Shown here: piece after piece, positions 7,439-14,472 of the stretch | Layout: each line of letters begins with the position of its first letter | How positions within the stretch are numbered: the stretch's first letter is position 1 | Source: Clostridia bacterium | Lineage (GTDB): Bacteria; Bacillota_A; Clostridia; UMGS1883 | Direction of reading: 5' to 3' | Assembly (NCBI GenBank): GCA_017467965.1 | Contig: JAFUJZ010000005.1 | Location: forward strand, 1-51,671 | Length of the DNA stretch: 51,671 nt | Made by a program: the position numbers and the translations under genes | Notes under the pieces: model-generated | Told to the model about the DNA's origin: nothing | Databases searched by the model: none | What the model saw: only the letters and a program-made list of their open reading frames with translations

Positions 7439-9253
7439 TTATTGTAACTGACTTACAAAAGGGCGCATCACATTGAACTCATCCCATGCAAACACTTTTA
7501 CATATGCCATGTTTTCCTTATATTCGGTTTCTGTTTCGTTGTCAAAAATCAAGACCTTAATAAGAATTCCGTCATTGTTATATATACCTGCCAAACATTT
7601 TGTATTTCCTGAGGTTTTTATTTTCAGCTTGTCCCCATTTCTTTCAACAGTAGTGGGAACATTATCTGTGTAAATCTTAATTTCTGCAATGGAGCAGAAT
7701 TCCTCGCCGTTTGTATTATATCTGATATAGCGGTATTCACCGTTTTCGACAGGTGTATAATGTATCACACTATTCTTGGGGGCTTCTGCAACGGTATACA
7801 CCTTTGTCCAGTTTTCACCGTCCTTTGATGCATAAAACTCACTACCCCTTATCCTGAAGCCAAAATCATACCTCGCCATATATCCTATTGCTGAAATGTT
7901 TACCTCTTTTCCTAAATCGAGTATTACATATCCATCCTGCAAGCCGTCAAAAAAGGTTTTCGGATTGCCGTCTGCAGCTTTATCTGCCCCATTATCGTAG
8001 TTAGGGGTTACTTCACCCCAGGGAGTTGTTCCCGTAACCAAAACAGGTTTTATTTCGTTTCCGATTTCAATTTTTTCCACACTGCAGCATAGCTTTCGTG
8101 CACCTGTAATATCCCAGTTGCCTCCGCTTGTTATAAGAAGATTGCCGTTTTGCATTGGGAAAAGGCATCTTGAATATCCGTTTTCAATATCAGTATCAAG
8201 TACTATCCATTCGTCCGTCGCAAGGCTGTTTGTATTAACGCCGATTTTACTTGTACCGTGACCGCCTATTATTACATTACCGTCTGGCATTGTGGTGCAA
8301 TAGGGTGACCCTCCCGAGAATATGCGTGGCATTTCTGTGCCATGGTCTTTGTAATCCCACTGTTCAATATTATCTGTTATCTTATAAAAATCGGGCAAAT
8401 ATCCATTGCCCATGTTAACGCCCTCGTATGTGAGCATAAATCTTCCGTCGGGAAGACGGGTAACAATAGGCATACCCGGACGGTAGCGGTTGTTTTCTTC
8501 TTCAAAGTCACAAACCTTAACATCTTCGCTCCAATTAACCCCATCTGTTGACTTTTTCATAACAAGCCTTTGTCCGCCACCTGTCATACCTCTTTCGTCG
8601 GAATAAAAACAGTAAAGGGCATTGTTCTCATAAACCAAAAAGCCCTCCCATATTGCACTTGCTTTTTCCATTTCTGCCTTACCGCCCTCTGCTACTGTAG
8701 ACAGATAATTCCATGACTTAAGGTTATCTTCGCTGTAATAAATTACAATTGCGGAATAATTAGTACTCTTAGTTGTACCAACGCAAAGGACTGTTCCATT
8801 TTTTAAATTTCCCAAATCCTCGGGAAGTTCAAAAAGAGTAGGTTGATATATCATCCCCCACCATTCGCCCATATATGTAGTAGCACCCTCTGTGCCCTCA
8901 GGCACTTCATAATAAGTACCGTTTTCCGCTGCTTTGTACTTTCTTTTGGTAAATTCGGTGTCGTAAATATCGCTTATATGATTAAACGTTTCCCCTCCGT
9001 CAGTTGACTCAAAAATCGGGAAATGCTCCTGCCCCCATTTGCCGGGATAATAGTAGTACTCACTTGTAAGATAAATATTCCCCTTACATTCTCCATGTTT
9101 TAATTCAATACCTCTGCCGTAAAATACGCCGTGGTAATACCAGTTTTCATTTTCTGCAGGGTCAAAAACTAAGGTTTCGGCATTAGCATTCACACAAAAG
9201 CTCACCAAAATCACCGCCAAAATAAAAATCGTCTTAAAAAGACTCTGTTTCAT
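7439..9253 (-). CDS. Secreted BNR/sialidase-like protein with discoidin domain
   Basis: 604 residues with a signal peptide (cleavage probably after VNANA, near residue 25). Residues about 30-400 look like a six-bladed beta-propeller with Asp-box-like repeats: ESTDGGETF, YSEDNLKSW and KSTDGVNWS. The segment RPGMPIVTRLPDGRF near 260 resembles exo-acting propeller hydrolases (GH33 or GH93 type). An F5/8-type-C domain follows at about 405-535, then the ~47-residue end module shared with GH3 (CLAGIYNNDG to MRPF). The start has AAAGGAG and a strong promoter just upstream. AraC lies immediately upstream on the same strand and GH3 downstream, so an inducible glycan-degrading pair is likely. Catalytic residues cannot be assigned confidently; sialidase or arabinanase activity is unproven. 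Confidence 0.75.
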   Translation of the reverse strand: MKQSLFKTIFILAVILVSFCVNANAETLVFDPAENENWYYHGVFYGRGIELKHGECKGNIYLTSEYYYYPGKWGQEHFPIFESTDGGETFNHISDIYDTEFTKRKYKAAENGTYYEVPEGTEGATTYMGEWWGMIYQPTLFELPEDLGNLKNGTVLCVGTTKSTNYSAIVIYYSEDNLKSWNYLSTVAEGGKAEMEKASAIWEGFLVYENNALYCFYSDERGMTGGGQRLVMKKSTDGVNWSEDVKVCDFEEENNRYRPGMPIVTRLPDGRFMLTYEGVNMGNGYLPDFYKITDNIEQWDYKDHGTEMPRIFSGGSPYCTTMPDGNVIIGGHGTSKIGVNTNSLATDEWIVLDTDIENGYSRCLFPMQNGNLLITSGGNWDITGARKLCCSVEKIEIGNEIKPVLVTGTTPWGEVTPNYDNGADKAADGNPKTFFDGLQDGYVILDLGKEVNISAIGYMARYDFGFRIRGSEFYASKDGENWTKVYTVAEAPKNSVIHYTPVENGEYRYIRYNTNGEEFCSIAEIKIYTDNVPTTVERNGDKLKIKTSGNTKCLAGIYNNDGILIKVLIFDNETETEYKENMAYVKVFAWDEFNVMRPFVSQLQ

Positions 9254-9273
9254 AAAACCACTCCTTTAAGACG

Positions 9274-9302
9274 ATTATAACATATTAAAAAATTACTGTA
9301 AA
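9274..9302 (-). promoter_or_regulatory. SigA-type promoter for the BNR-GH3 operon
   Basis: On the minus strand TTTACA, a 17-base spacer, then TATAAT preceded by TGT (extended -10). It lies 20-50 bases upstream of the BNR start and just after the araC stop. Confidence 0.75.
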
Positions 9303-9330
9303 TCCGATTTCCTTGATGCAAAATATTAAA

Positions 9331-10179
9331 TTATTGCTCATTATGCCTTGAGCGATATTGTGCCGGGGAATAGTTTTCAAACTTCTTAAACACGGCACAA
9401 AAATAGCTAGTATCACTAAAGCCCGTTTTTCCTGCAATAACGTCAATGCTTTCCATGGTCGTAGTGAGCAAAAACTTTGCCACGCTTATCCTGTAACGGT
9501 TAAGATACACCATTGGTGTTACATTGTAAAATTCCTTGAACTGTCTGCAGAAATGGCTTTTCGACAAACCGCTTGCTTTTGCAATGTCGTCAAGACTTAT
9601 AAAGTCCATGTAATACTTTTTTATATAATCAATAGCAGGCGCAAATCCTCCGCCTTCCGCGTCTTTACTGCTGTATTTATCCCTCTTTTTGCACATACTC
9701 AAACATTCAAGCAAATTAAGCATCTCCGTTGTAAGCGAAAACTCGTAGCATTCATTTTTATTATATGTCTCGTAAATTTTTTCACAAAGACTAACCATTT
9801 TTTCAAGGTTATCATTCTCCGCTTTGCACACAAACGAATCTTCAAATCCCAAATATGAGCAAAAGCCCTCAACGTTTATCCCGTTAAATACAACCCATAT
9901 TATGGTCCAGTCATTGTCACGCGGATAATACTCATGCCCGGAATCCGGTGAGAGGAAAAACACATCGCCTTTTTCAATGCTGTATTCCTTCCCCTCAGCA
10001 TTAAAAGTGCCGCTACCTCGAGTGCATATACATATCTGATACTGCCCCAAACCGTCGGGACGGAAAACATGCTTCTGCCCTGCATAATGCCCGATAGAAT
10101 GAAAATATATCGGCAGCTTCTTCATTTTTTCGTCAAGTATTTTAATTCCGCAAAGATTCCAGCCGTCTGTAAGCTTCAT
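9331..10179 (-). CDS. AraC-family transcriptional regulator
   Basis: 282 residues. The N-terminal half is a cupin-like sensing domain (about 20-160), with SIEKGDVFFLSPDSGHEYYP typical of the AraC arm/ligand-binding barrel. The C-terminal ~100 residues form the double helix-turn-helix DNA-binding domain (YYMDFISLDDIAKASGLSKS first, then TGFSDTSYFCAVFKKFENYS). It is the last gene of a deformylase-flavodoxin-araC operon (13-base gap) and ends about 30 bases before the promoter of the BNR-GH3 operon. That placement makes it the likely sugar-responsive activator of those genes; this is inference from position. Confidence 0.9.
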   Translation of the reverse strand: MKLTDGWNLCGIKILDEKMKKLPIYFHSIGHYAGQKHVFRPDGLGQYQICICTRGSGTFNAEGKEYSIEKGDVFFLSPDSGHEYYPRDNDWTIIWVVFNGINVEGFCSYLGFEDSFVCKAENDNLEKMVSLCEKIYETYNKNECYEFSLTTEMLNLLECLSMCKKRDKYSSKDAEGGGFAPAIDYIKKYYMDFISLDDIAKASGLSKSHFCRQFKEFYNVTPMVYLNRYRISVAKFLLTTTMESIDVIAGKTGFSDTSYFCAVFKKFENYSPAQYRSRHNEQ

Positions 10180-10191
10180 ATTTACACCTGC

Positions 10192-10716
10192 TTATCTCAC
10201 GTATTCTATAAGCGCCCCTATTGCACCCTTATCGCAAAAATCCCCGTCAGCATCGCAAAGCTCAACAAGCAGCTTTTCCATTTCCGTCGGGTTTTGTTTC
10301 CCTTGCATAATCTTTTTAAGGGTCTTTAATGCCGTACGGTGAACTAAACTAAGCTCGCCAACAACCATCTTACCAAGATAATTGAATACTCTTACATTTT
10401 CAGGGAGTCCCTCTTTAAAATTCTTTTCAATCACCATCTTGTCGTAATAATCACGGCAATCGGGCGGTGTAAGCCCCGTTGTGAAAACGGCTATCTTCTT
10501 TTCATTTAATTTGTCCATGTTCTTTGTGAGCATATGTACACCGTTTATTATCTCCGCATACAATCCACCACCGTATACAATGGTGTCGTACTTTAAAATG
10601 TCGTCAATTGTTATCTTCTTAGCATCAACTATATTGCAACCTAATTCTTCCGCTATCCATTCTGCATACTTTTTCGTTGCACCATATTTTGTTTTGTAAA
10701 TTACTATCGCGCTCAT
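10192..10716 (-). CDS. Flavodoxin-domain protein
   Basis: 174 residues beginning MSAIVIYKTKYGATKKYAEW, a flavodoxin-type FMN phosphate-binding loop (T/S-K-Y-G-x-T-K). YGGGLYAEIINGV near 48-60 forms the second FMN loop. The length and TTGLTPP motif resemble the HemG/long flavodoxin-like family of Clostridia. Probable FMN-binding electron carrier or oxidoreductase in the cytoplasm; the partner is unknown. It lies 13 bases after deformylase and 12 bases before araC, so the three are likely one transcript. Protoporphyrinogen oxidase activity is not supported because no haem genes are nearby. Confidence 0.8.
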   Translation of the reverse strand: MSAIVIYKTKYGATKKYAEWIAEELGCNIVDAKKITIDDILKYDTIVYGGGLYAEIINGVHMLTKNMDKLNEKKIAVFTTGLTPPDCRDYYDKMVIEKNFKEGLPENVRVFNYLGKMVVGELSLVHRTALKTLKKIMQGKQNPTEMEKLLVELCDADGDFCDKGAIGALIEYVR

Positions 10717-10729
10717 AAAAATCTCTCTT

Positions 10730-11140
10730 TCATATAATTATGCCATCACAATGGTCAATCTCATGCTGTATAATCTGCGCCGTATAACCCGTAAAGTCCG
10801 CTCTGTGCTTATTAAATACCATGTCACAGTATTCCACGGTTATCTTTTCATATCTTTTTGTTTTACGCACTCCAACGAGTGACAAACAGCCCTCTTCGGT
10901 TTCATAATATTCCTTTGAGTGACCTACTATGTACGGATTTATTAAAACACTTGCACCAAAGGGCGTCATAAATGTAATAATCCGCTTGTTGAACCCTATC
11001 ATATTTGCCGCCATACCAACGCAGATTGCCTTATTGGCATTGAGCGTATCAAGTAAATCCTGTGCAACGGACAAATCGTCCTTAGTTGCTTCCTCTGCCT
11101 TTTTGAAAATAAATATATCTTTAATAATATTACGTACCAC
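10730..11140 (-). CDS. def: Peptide deformylase, short divergent form
   Basis: 136 residues, short for the family. Removes the formyl group from N-terminal methionine. Motif II is EGCLS (Cys85) and motif III is QHEIDH (His126, Glu127, His130), giving the three metal ligands and catalytic Glu. Motif I reads VGMAANMIG (41-49) instead of the usual GxGxAAxQxG: the conserved Gln is Met47 and the first Gly is Cys40. This variant resembles a clostridial accessory deformylase subfamily. GTG start with GAGGTGG upstream. First gene of the operon with flavodoxin and araC. Since motif I is changed, a housekeeping deformylase probably exists elsewhere. Confidence 0.85.
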   Translation of the reverse strand: MVRNIIKDIFIFKKAEEATKDDLSVAQDLLDTLNANKAICVGMAANMIGFNKRIITFMTPFGASVLINPYIVGHSKEYYETEEGCLSLVGVRKTKRYEKITVEYCDMVFNKHRADFTGYTAQIIQHEIDHCDGIII

Positions 11141-11157
11141 AAAACCACCTCATTGTA

Positions 11158-11186
11158 ATTATACAGTCTCAAATATTTTATTGCAA
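11158..11186 (-). promoter_or_regulatory. SigA-type promoter for def-flavodoxin-araC
   Basis: Minus strand TTGCAA, 17-base spacer, TATAAT, 17 bases upstream of the GTG start. Confidence 0.75.
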
Positions 11187-11190
11187 TAAA

Positions 11191-11212
11191 AAAACACGCG
11201 TTTGCGTGTTTT
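11191..11212 (-). terminator. Terminator of the lipid kinase gene
   Basis: AAAACACGC at 11191-11199 pairs with GCGTGTTTT at 11204-11212. Flanked by A and T runs, so it could work on both strands. About 50 bases past the lipid kinase stop. Confidence 0.75.
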
Positions 11213-11262
11213 TTTCGTTGGTTTTTAAATCGCCTGTAAATTAGATTTTTTCGTAAGCTTTT

Positions 11263-12126
11263 TTATTTTAACACTTTATTTTTTAAAATTACACCAAAGC
11301 TGTTTGTTTCAGGCAATGTTTCGCCGTCCACCTGCAAAGGTACGGGGCGATCAAATGTAACATTTATATCATTGCCCTGTATAACTGTTACATACTGCTT
11401 GTATTTAACATGTTTACCTTCAAAAGCTCCCGGAATAATCGGCAAAAGCCTGAGCCTTGATACTCGATGCACAACAACAACGCTGAGAGTGTCCTTTGTC
11501 CTGTCCTGCTCGGGTGCAAGCATTATACCTCCACCAAAATACCTGCCGCGCATTGCAGATGCAAACCACACATTTTTGAAGGTATATTCCTTGCCGTCCA
11601 CCGAGACCGTGGCGTTCATGGGTTTATAGTCATACAAAATGCCTTTGATTGCACTCAAAACATAGTTGCCTTTTTTACCCTTTGCGTGAGCCTTATTGCC
11701 TTCAACACACGCATATGCGTCAAGTCCTCCACCAACACCGTTGATAAAGGCAAGCTCTTTTCCTCCTACGTTTATTACAGGCAGTGAGGTAATATACTCA
11801 TTTATCGGAAAAGGCTTTTCACCTTTTATATAACCAAGGTCTTTCAAAAAATCATTTCCGGAGCCGGTGGCATAGTAGAAAACCGGATTATCGAAAGATA
11901 ATCCGTTGATATCTGTAGCAAAACGGCTGAGGGTCCCGTCACCGCCCGATACAACTATTATGCTGTCTTTTTCTATCTTTGATACAAAATCAGCATAGCT
12001 TTCAATTTTTGTGATATCTTGGTATATAAGCTCATATTCATTCATTACAGAATCCAGCTTTTTTGTCTCTGTTTCACCAGTGCCTTTGCCTGCCTTGGGA
12101 TTATACAAAATATAAACTTTTTTCAT
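11263..12126 (-). CDS. Diacylglycerol/lipid kinase family protein
   Basis: 287 residues of the DAGK catalytic family, which phosphorylates diacylglycerol or related lipids with ATP at the membrane. Motifs: YNPKAGKG near the start, VVSGGDGTLSRF (nucleotide-binding GGDGT) and YATGSGNDF. The C-terminal half is the beta-sandwich ending FDRPVPLQVDGE. I chose the second ATG, at 12126, because GCGGAGGAC lies just before it; an upstream ATG at 12141 would put this ribosome binding site inside the gene. Monocistronic, with its own promoter and terminator. YegS/BmrU-like; the precise lipid is unknown. Confidence 0.88.
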   Translation of the reverse strand: MKKVYILYNPKAGKGTGETETKKLDSVMNEYELIYQDITKIESYADFVSKIEKDSIIVVSGGDGTLSRFATDINGLSFDNPVFYYATGSGNDFLKDLGYIKGEKPFPINEYITSLPVINVGGKELAFINGVGGGLDAYACVEGNKAHAKGKKGNYVLSAIKGILYDYKPMNATVSVDGKEYTFKNVWFASAMRGRYFGGGIMLAPEQDRTKDTLSVVVVHRVSRLRLLPIIPGAFEGKHVKYKQYVTVIQGNDINVTFDRPVPLQVDGETLPETNSFGVILKNKVLK

Positions 12127-12154
12127 AACCGTCCTCCGCATATGTCTTTGTTAT

Positions 12155-12183
12155 ATCATAACATATACTTCGACATTTTTCAA
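12155..12183 (-). promoter_or_regulatory. SigA-type promoter for the lipid kinase
   Basis: Minus strand TTGAAA, 17-base spacer, TATGAT with TGT before the -10 box. Confidence 0.65.
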
Positions 12184-12215
12184 CAAAAAAGAGGAACCGT
12201 TTTTTACAGTTCCTC
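12184..12215 (-). terminator. Terminator of the membrane protein gene
   Basis: GAGGAAC at 12191-12197 pairs with GTTCCTC at 12209-12215; on the minus strand it is followed by six T. Seven bases past the stop at 12222. Confidence 0.75.
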
Positions 12216-12221
12216 ACATTT

Positions 12222-12920
12222 TTAAACTCTTTTCACGCCCTTACGGCTGCACCTGGTTTCCTTACAATTTGCGCATGTAAGATTAGCATTTGTTTCTTCA
12301 CAAAACCTCTCTGGATGCTTCCATACGGTGTATTCCCATTTTATAAAAATTATAGCTCCGAGACAGAAAAGGCTGATTGCAAATATATTGTCAACAAAAA
12401 CCATAGGTGTAAACATCATCACATAGTCCCAGTTATGTATTCTGCAGGTTGTACAGCACTTGTTTGCCATAATACGCTGGAACGGACAAAAGAACAACAC
12501 ACAAATCATGTCACAAACTGAGTAGAACATGCTGATAATAATCATGATGCCCTCATCGATTATATGCTTAAAATAAAAATGTGCAATTACTCCGTTAAGT
12601 ACAAGCCACATCAATGCAATCAATATGACACGTTTTTGGTGTTCGATTTTTACGTGAACATTTTCCTTCGCAGCCTCAAAATTTGCTTTAAACTGCTTTT
12701 GACTGCCCATTGACTCAAACTTTGACGGAAAAAGCTTCAAAATCATCTCTATCGCAAACATCGCCCATACTAAAAGTGCCCAAATCTGATATTTTAAAAT
12801 ATCGCCCGATAACACATAAAGCATAATCGATGCAAGAAAAATCATAAGCCTTAAAACAAATTTGCCATGATATAACGTAAACGCTTTTTGGTTTTTTATC
12901 ACTCTAACATCTTCTTTCAT
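12222..12920 (-). CDS. Uncharacterised multi-pass membrane protein with conserved cysteines
   Basis: 232 residues with about five hydrophobic segments (roughly 25-42, 46-64, 98-116, 122-145, 168-195). Between the fourth and fifth is a cysteine-rich stretch, CPFQRIMANKCCTTCRIHNW (144-163), and the C-terminal tail has CANCKETRCSRK. These paired cysteines suggest metal binding or redox chemistry at the membrane surface. I do not recognise a named family. The ATG has no clear Shine-Dalgarno sequence, and a TATAAT lies only ~13 bases upstream, so the message may have a very short leader. Flanked by terminators on both sides, so it is its own transcription unit. Confidence 0.7.
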   Translation of the reverse strand: MKEDVRVIKNQKAFTLYHGKFVLRLMIFLASIMLYVLSGDILKYQIWALLVWAMFAIEMILKLFPSKFESMGSQKQFKANFEAAKENVHVKIEHQKRVILIALMWLVLNGVIAHFYFKHIIDEGIMIIISMFYSVCDMICVLFFCPFQRIMANKCCTTCRIHNWDYVMMFTPMVFVDNIFAISLFCLGAIIFIKWEYTVWKHPERFCEETNANLTCANCKETRCSRKGVKRV

Positions 12921-12948
12921 TATACACTAAATTATATGATATCACATT

Positions 12949-12986
12949 AAAAAGGTTTTTGCAAATAAAATGCAAAAACCTTTTTT
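12949..12986 (-). terminator. Terminator of the aldo/keto reductase
   Basis: A 15-bp perfect stem (AAAAAGGTTTTTGCA with its complement), 7-base loop, T-rich end. Immediately past the stop at 12989. Confidence 0.8.
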
Positions 12987-12988
12987 AA

Positions 12989-14092
12989 TTATCTGTCGAG
13001 TTCTTCTGTTATATCACAAAGGAAATCGCGGATTAATATTTTCTGCGGACAGACAGCTTCACATGCACCGCATTTTACGCAGTCTGAGGGCTTGCTGCCA
13101 CGCTCTGCAATAGACTTAAACTCTTCAGTTGCTTTATCGCGTCCGTCAGTTTTAATCATATTATATGCCTTAAAATACCCTGGTATTTCAATACCCATAG
13201 GACACTCGGGCACACAGTAACGACATGCTGTACAAGGGATTAGAACATCAGCCCTTATCATGTCAGCCGCTTTCATAACCATTTTTGTTTCATCATCTGT
13301 AAGAGGCACAAAGTTAGCCATATAGCTAAGGTTGTCGTTAACCTGGTCTTCGTTGCTCATACCTGAAAGTACAGTCACAACGCTCTCCAAGCTTGCCGCA
13401 AAACGGATTGCCCAGGAAGCAATACTCATGTTTTCATCAGCTGTTTTGAACATTCTTCTGATTTCTCCACGAACGTTAGCGAGACTACCACCCTTTACCG
13501 GCTCCATAACAAGCACAGGCTTATTATACTTTTGACAAACCTCGTAGCACAGTCTCGACTGCACGCCGTTATCTTCCCAGTCAAGATAGTTGAGCTGAAG
13601 CTGTACAATTTCCATTTCGGGTTCCTTTGAGAGGATATCATCAAGTACTGCCGCACTGTCATGGAAAGAAAAGCCTATATGCTTTACCCTTCCCTCAGCT
13701 TTGAGCTTTTTCATAAACTCAATTGCGCCTTTTTCAACAGCTTCCTTATAACCGTTTTTGTTAACAGCATGGAGTAAATAATAGTCCAAATAGTCAACAC
13801 CGAGACGCTCAAGCTGGGCTACAAAGAACTCTTCAAACTTACCGTCTCCAACCATCCAAAGAGAAAGCTTATCTGTAATTGAATATGCTTCTCTGGGGTA
13901 ACGTTTAGCCACTGCCTCCCTAAAAGCCGTCTCACTTGCACCGTTATGGTAGCAAGCCGCAGTATCAAAATATGTAAAGCCTGCTTTTAAAAACTTATCC
14001 GCCATTTTTGTAACGTGTGCTATATCAATGCTTGTCTGGTCTTCCCTGTTTAAAAGAGGAAGTCTCATTAAACCAAAACCGAATTTTTTCAT
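12989..14092 (-). CDS. Aldo/keto reductase with C-terminal ferredoxin-like domain
   Basis: 367 residues. Residues 1 to about 260 are an aldo/keto reductase TIM barrel (FGLMRLP start; YFDTAACYHNGASE with the catalytic Asp and Tyr; LLHAVN). The C-terminal ~100 residues carry two iron-sulfur motifs, CTACRYCVPECPMG and CVKCGACEAVCPQ, a 2x[4Fe-4S] arrangement. This fused architecture is common in anaerobic Firmicutes; the substrate is unknown. Probably cytoplasmic, passing electrons between NAD(P)H or ferredoxin and a carbonyl compound. AAGGAG precedes the ATG. Monocistronic, with its own promoter and terminator. Confidence 0.9.
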   Translation of the reverse strand: MKKFGFGLMRLPLLNREDQTSIDIAHVTKMADKFLKAGFTYFDTAACYHNGASETAFREAVAKRYPREAYSITDKLSLWMVGDGKFEEFFVAQLERLGVDYLDYYLLHAVNKNGYKEAVEKGAIEFMKKLKAEGRVKHIGFSFHDSAAVLDDILSKEPEMEIVQLQLNYLDWEDNGVQSRLCYEVCQKYNKPVLVMEPVKGGSLANVRGEIRRMFKTADENMSIASWAIRFAASLESVVTVLSGMSNEDQVNDNLSYMANFVPLTDDETKMVMKAADMIRADVLIPCTACRYCVPECPMGIEIPGYFKAYNMIKTDGRDKATEEFKSIAERGSKPSDCVKCGACEAVCPQKILIRDFLCDITEELDR

Positions 14093-14123
14093 AATCTAAT
14101 CTCCTTAATAAACTGATGTGTTT

Positions 14124-14152
14124 ATTTTATCACATAATTAAGGTGATTTCAA
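14124..14152 (-). promoter_or_regulatory. SigA-type promoter for the aldo/keto reductase
   Basis: Minus strand TTGAAA, 17-base spacer, TAAAAT. Confidence 0.65.
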
Positions 14153-14181
14153 CCCTATTATGCACTACAGAAGAATAAAAC

Positions 14182-14204
14182 AAAAAGAGGCGTTTCCGCC
14201 TTTT
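14182..14204 (-). terminator. Intergenic terminator hairpin
   Basis: AGGCG/CGCCT stem with TTTC loop, extended by A-T pairs. On the minus strand it ends CTCTTTTTG. No protein gene ends just upstream of it; it follows the structured element at 14215-14306. Confidence 0.6.
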
Positions 14205-14214
14205 AATTAACGAG

Positions 14215-14306
14215 ATAAAATCGATGCAGAATTGTTCAAGCAAGTCCGAAGGTGTACTAAGTACTCCGAGAGGTAAGCTTGGACGATAGTGCGAAGAAAT
14301 GCAATA
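14215..14306 (-). ncRNA. Putative structured RNA or dispersed element, identity unknown
   Basis: About 90 bases lying between two minus-strand terminators. It contains GGTGTAC-TAA-GTACTCC (near-perfect hairpin), CAAGC that can pair with GCTTG, and GTCC that can pair with GGAC, giving two alternative folds. ATTG and CAAT lie near its ends. No ribosome binding site or open frame of note. It could be a small RNA, or an inert repeat carried between genes. Strand is inferred only from the terminators. Confidence 0.35.
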
Positions 14307-14335
14307 GAAAAACAACCGCTCTGTATGAGCGGTTG
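14307..14335 (-). terminator. Strong terminator downstream of the GH43-like gene
   Basis: ACAACCGCTC at 14311-14320 pairs perfectly with GAGCGGTTGT at 14326-14335; on the minus strand it is followed by TTTTTC. It is about 140 bases past the stop at 14473. The 380-base gap 14093-14472 holds this terminator, a second one, the element at 14215-14306 and the hairpin at 14393-14445. I see no protein gene in it. Confidence 0.8.
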
Positions 14336-14392
14336 TCATTTCAAATTATTAAACTGTTTCCCATAAATACGCAGAGAAAATTCTGCAGATTG

Positions 14393-14445
14393 CTGTTATA
14401 TTTATCGGGAGCTGTGCTCATGCACCGCCTCGATAAACATAACAG
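14393..14445. other. Long 15-bp stem-loop in the GH43-like gene's 3' untranslated region
   Basis: CTGTTATATTTATCG (14393-14407) pairs with CGATAAACATAACAG (14431-14445), one mismatch, enclosing a 23-base GC-rich loop. A smaller GCAGA/TCTGC hairpin is adjacent at 14371-14386. No T run follows, so it is not a typical terminator. Confidence 0.5.
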
Positions 14446-14472
14446 TGAGATGCTGAATTTAATCAAGTATTT

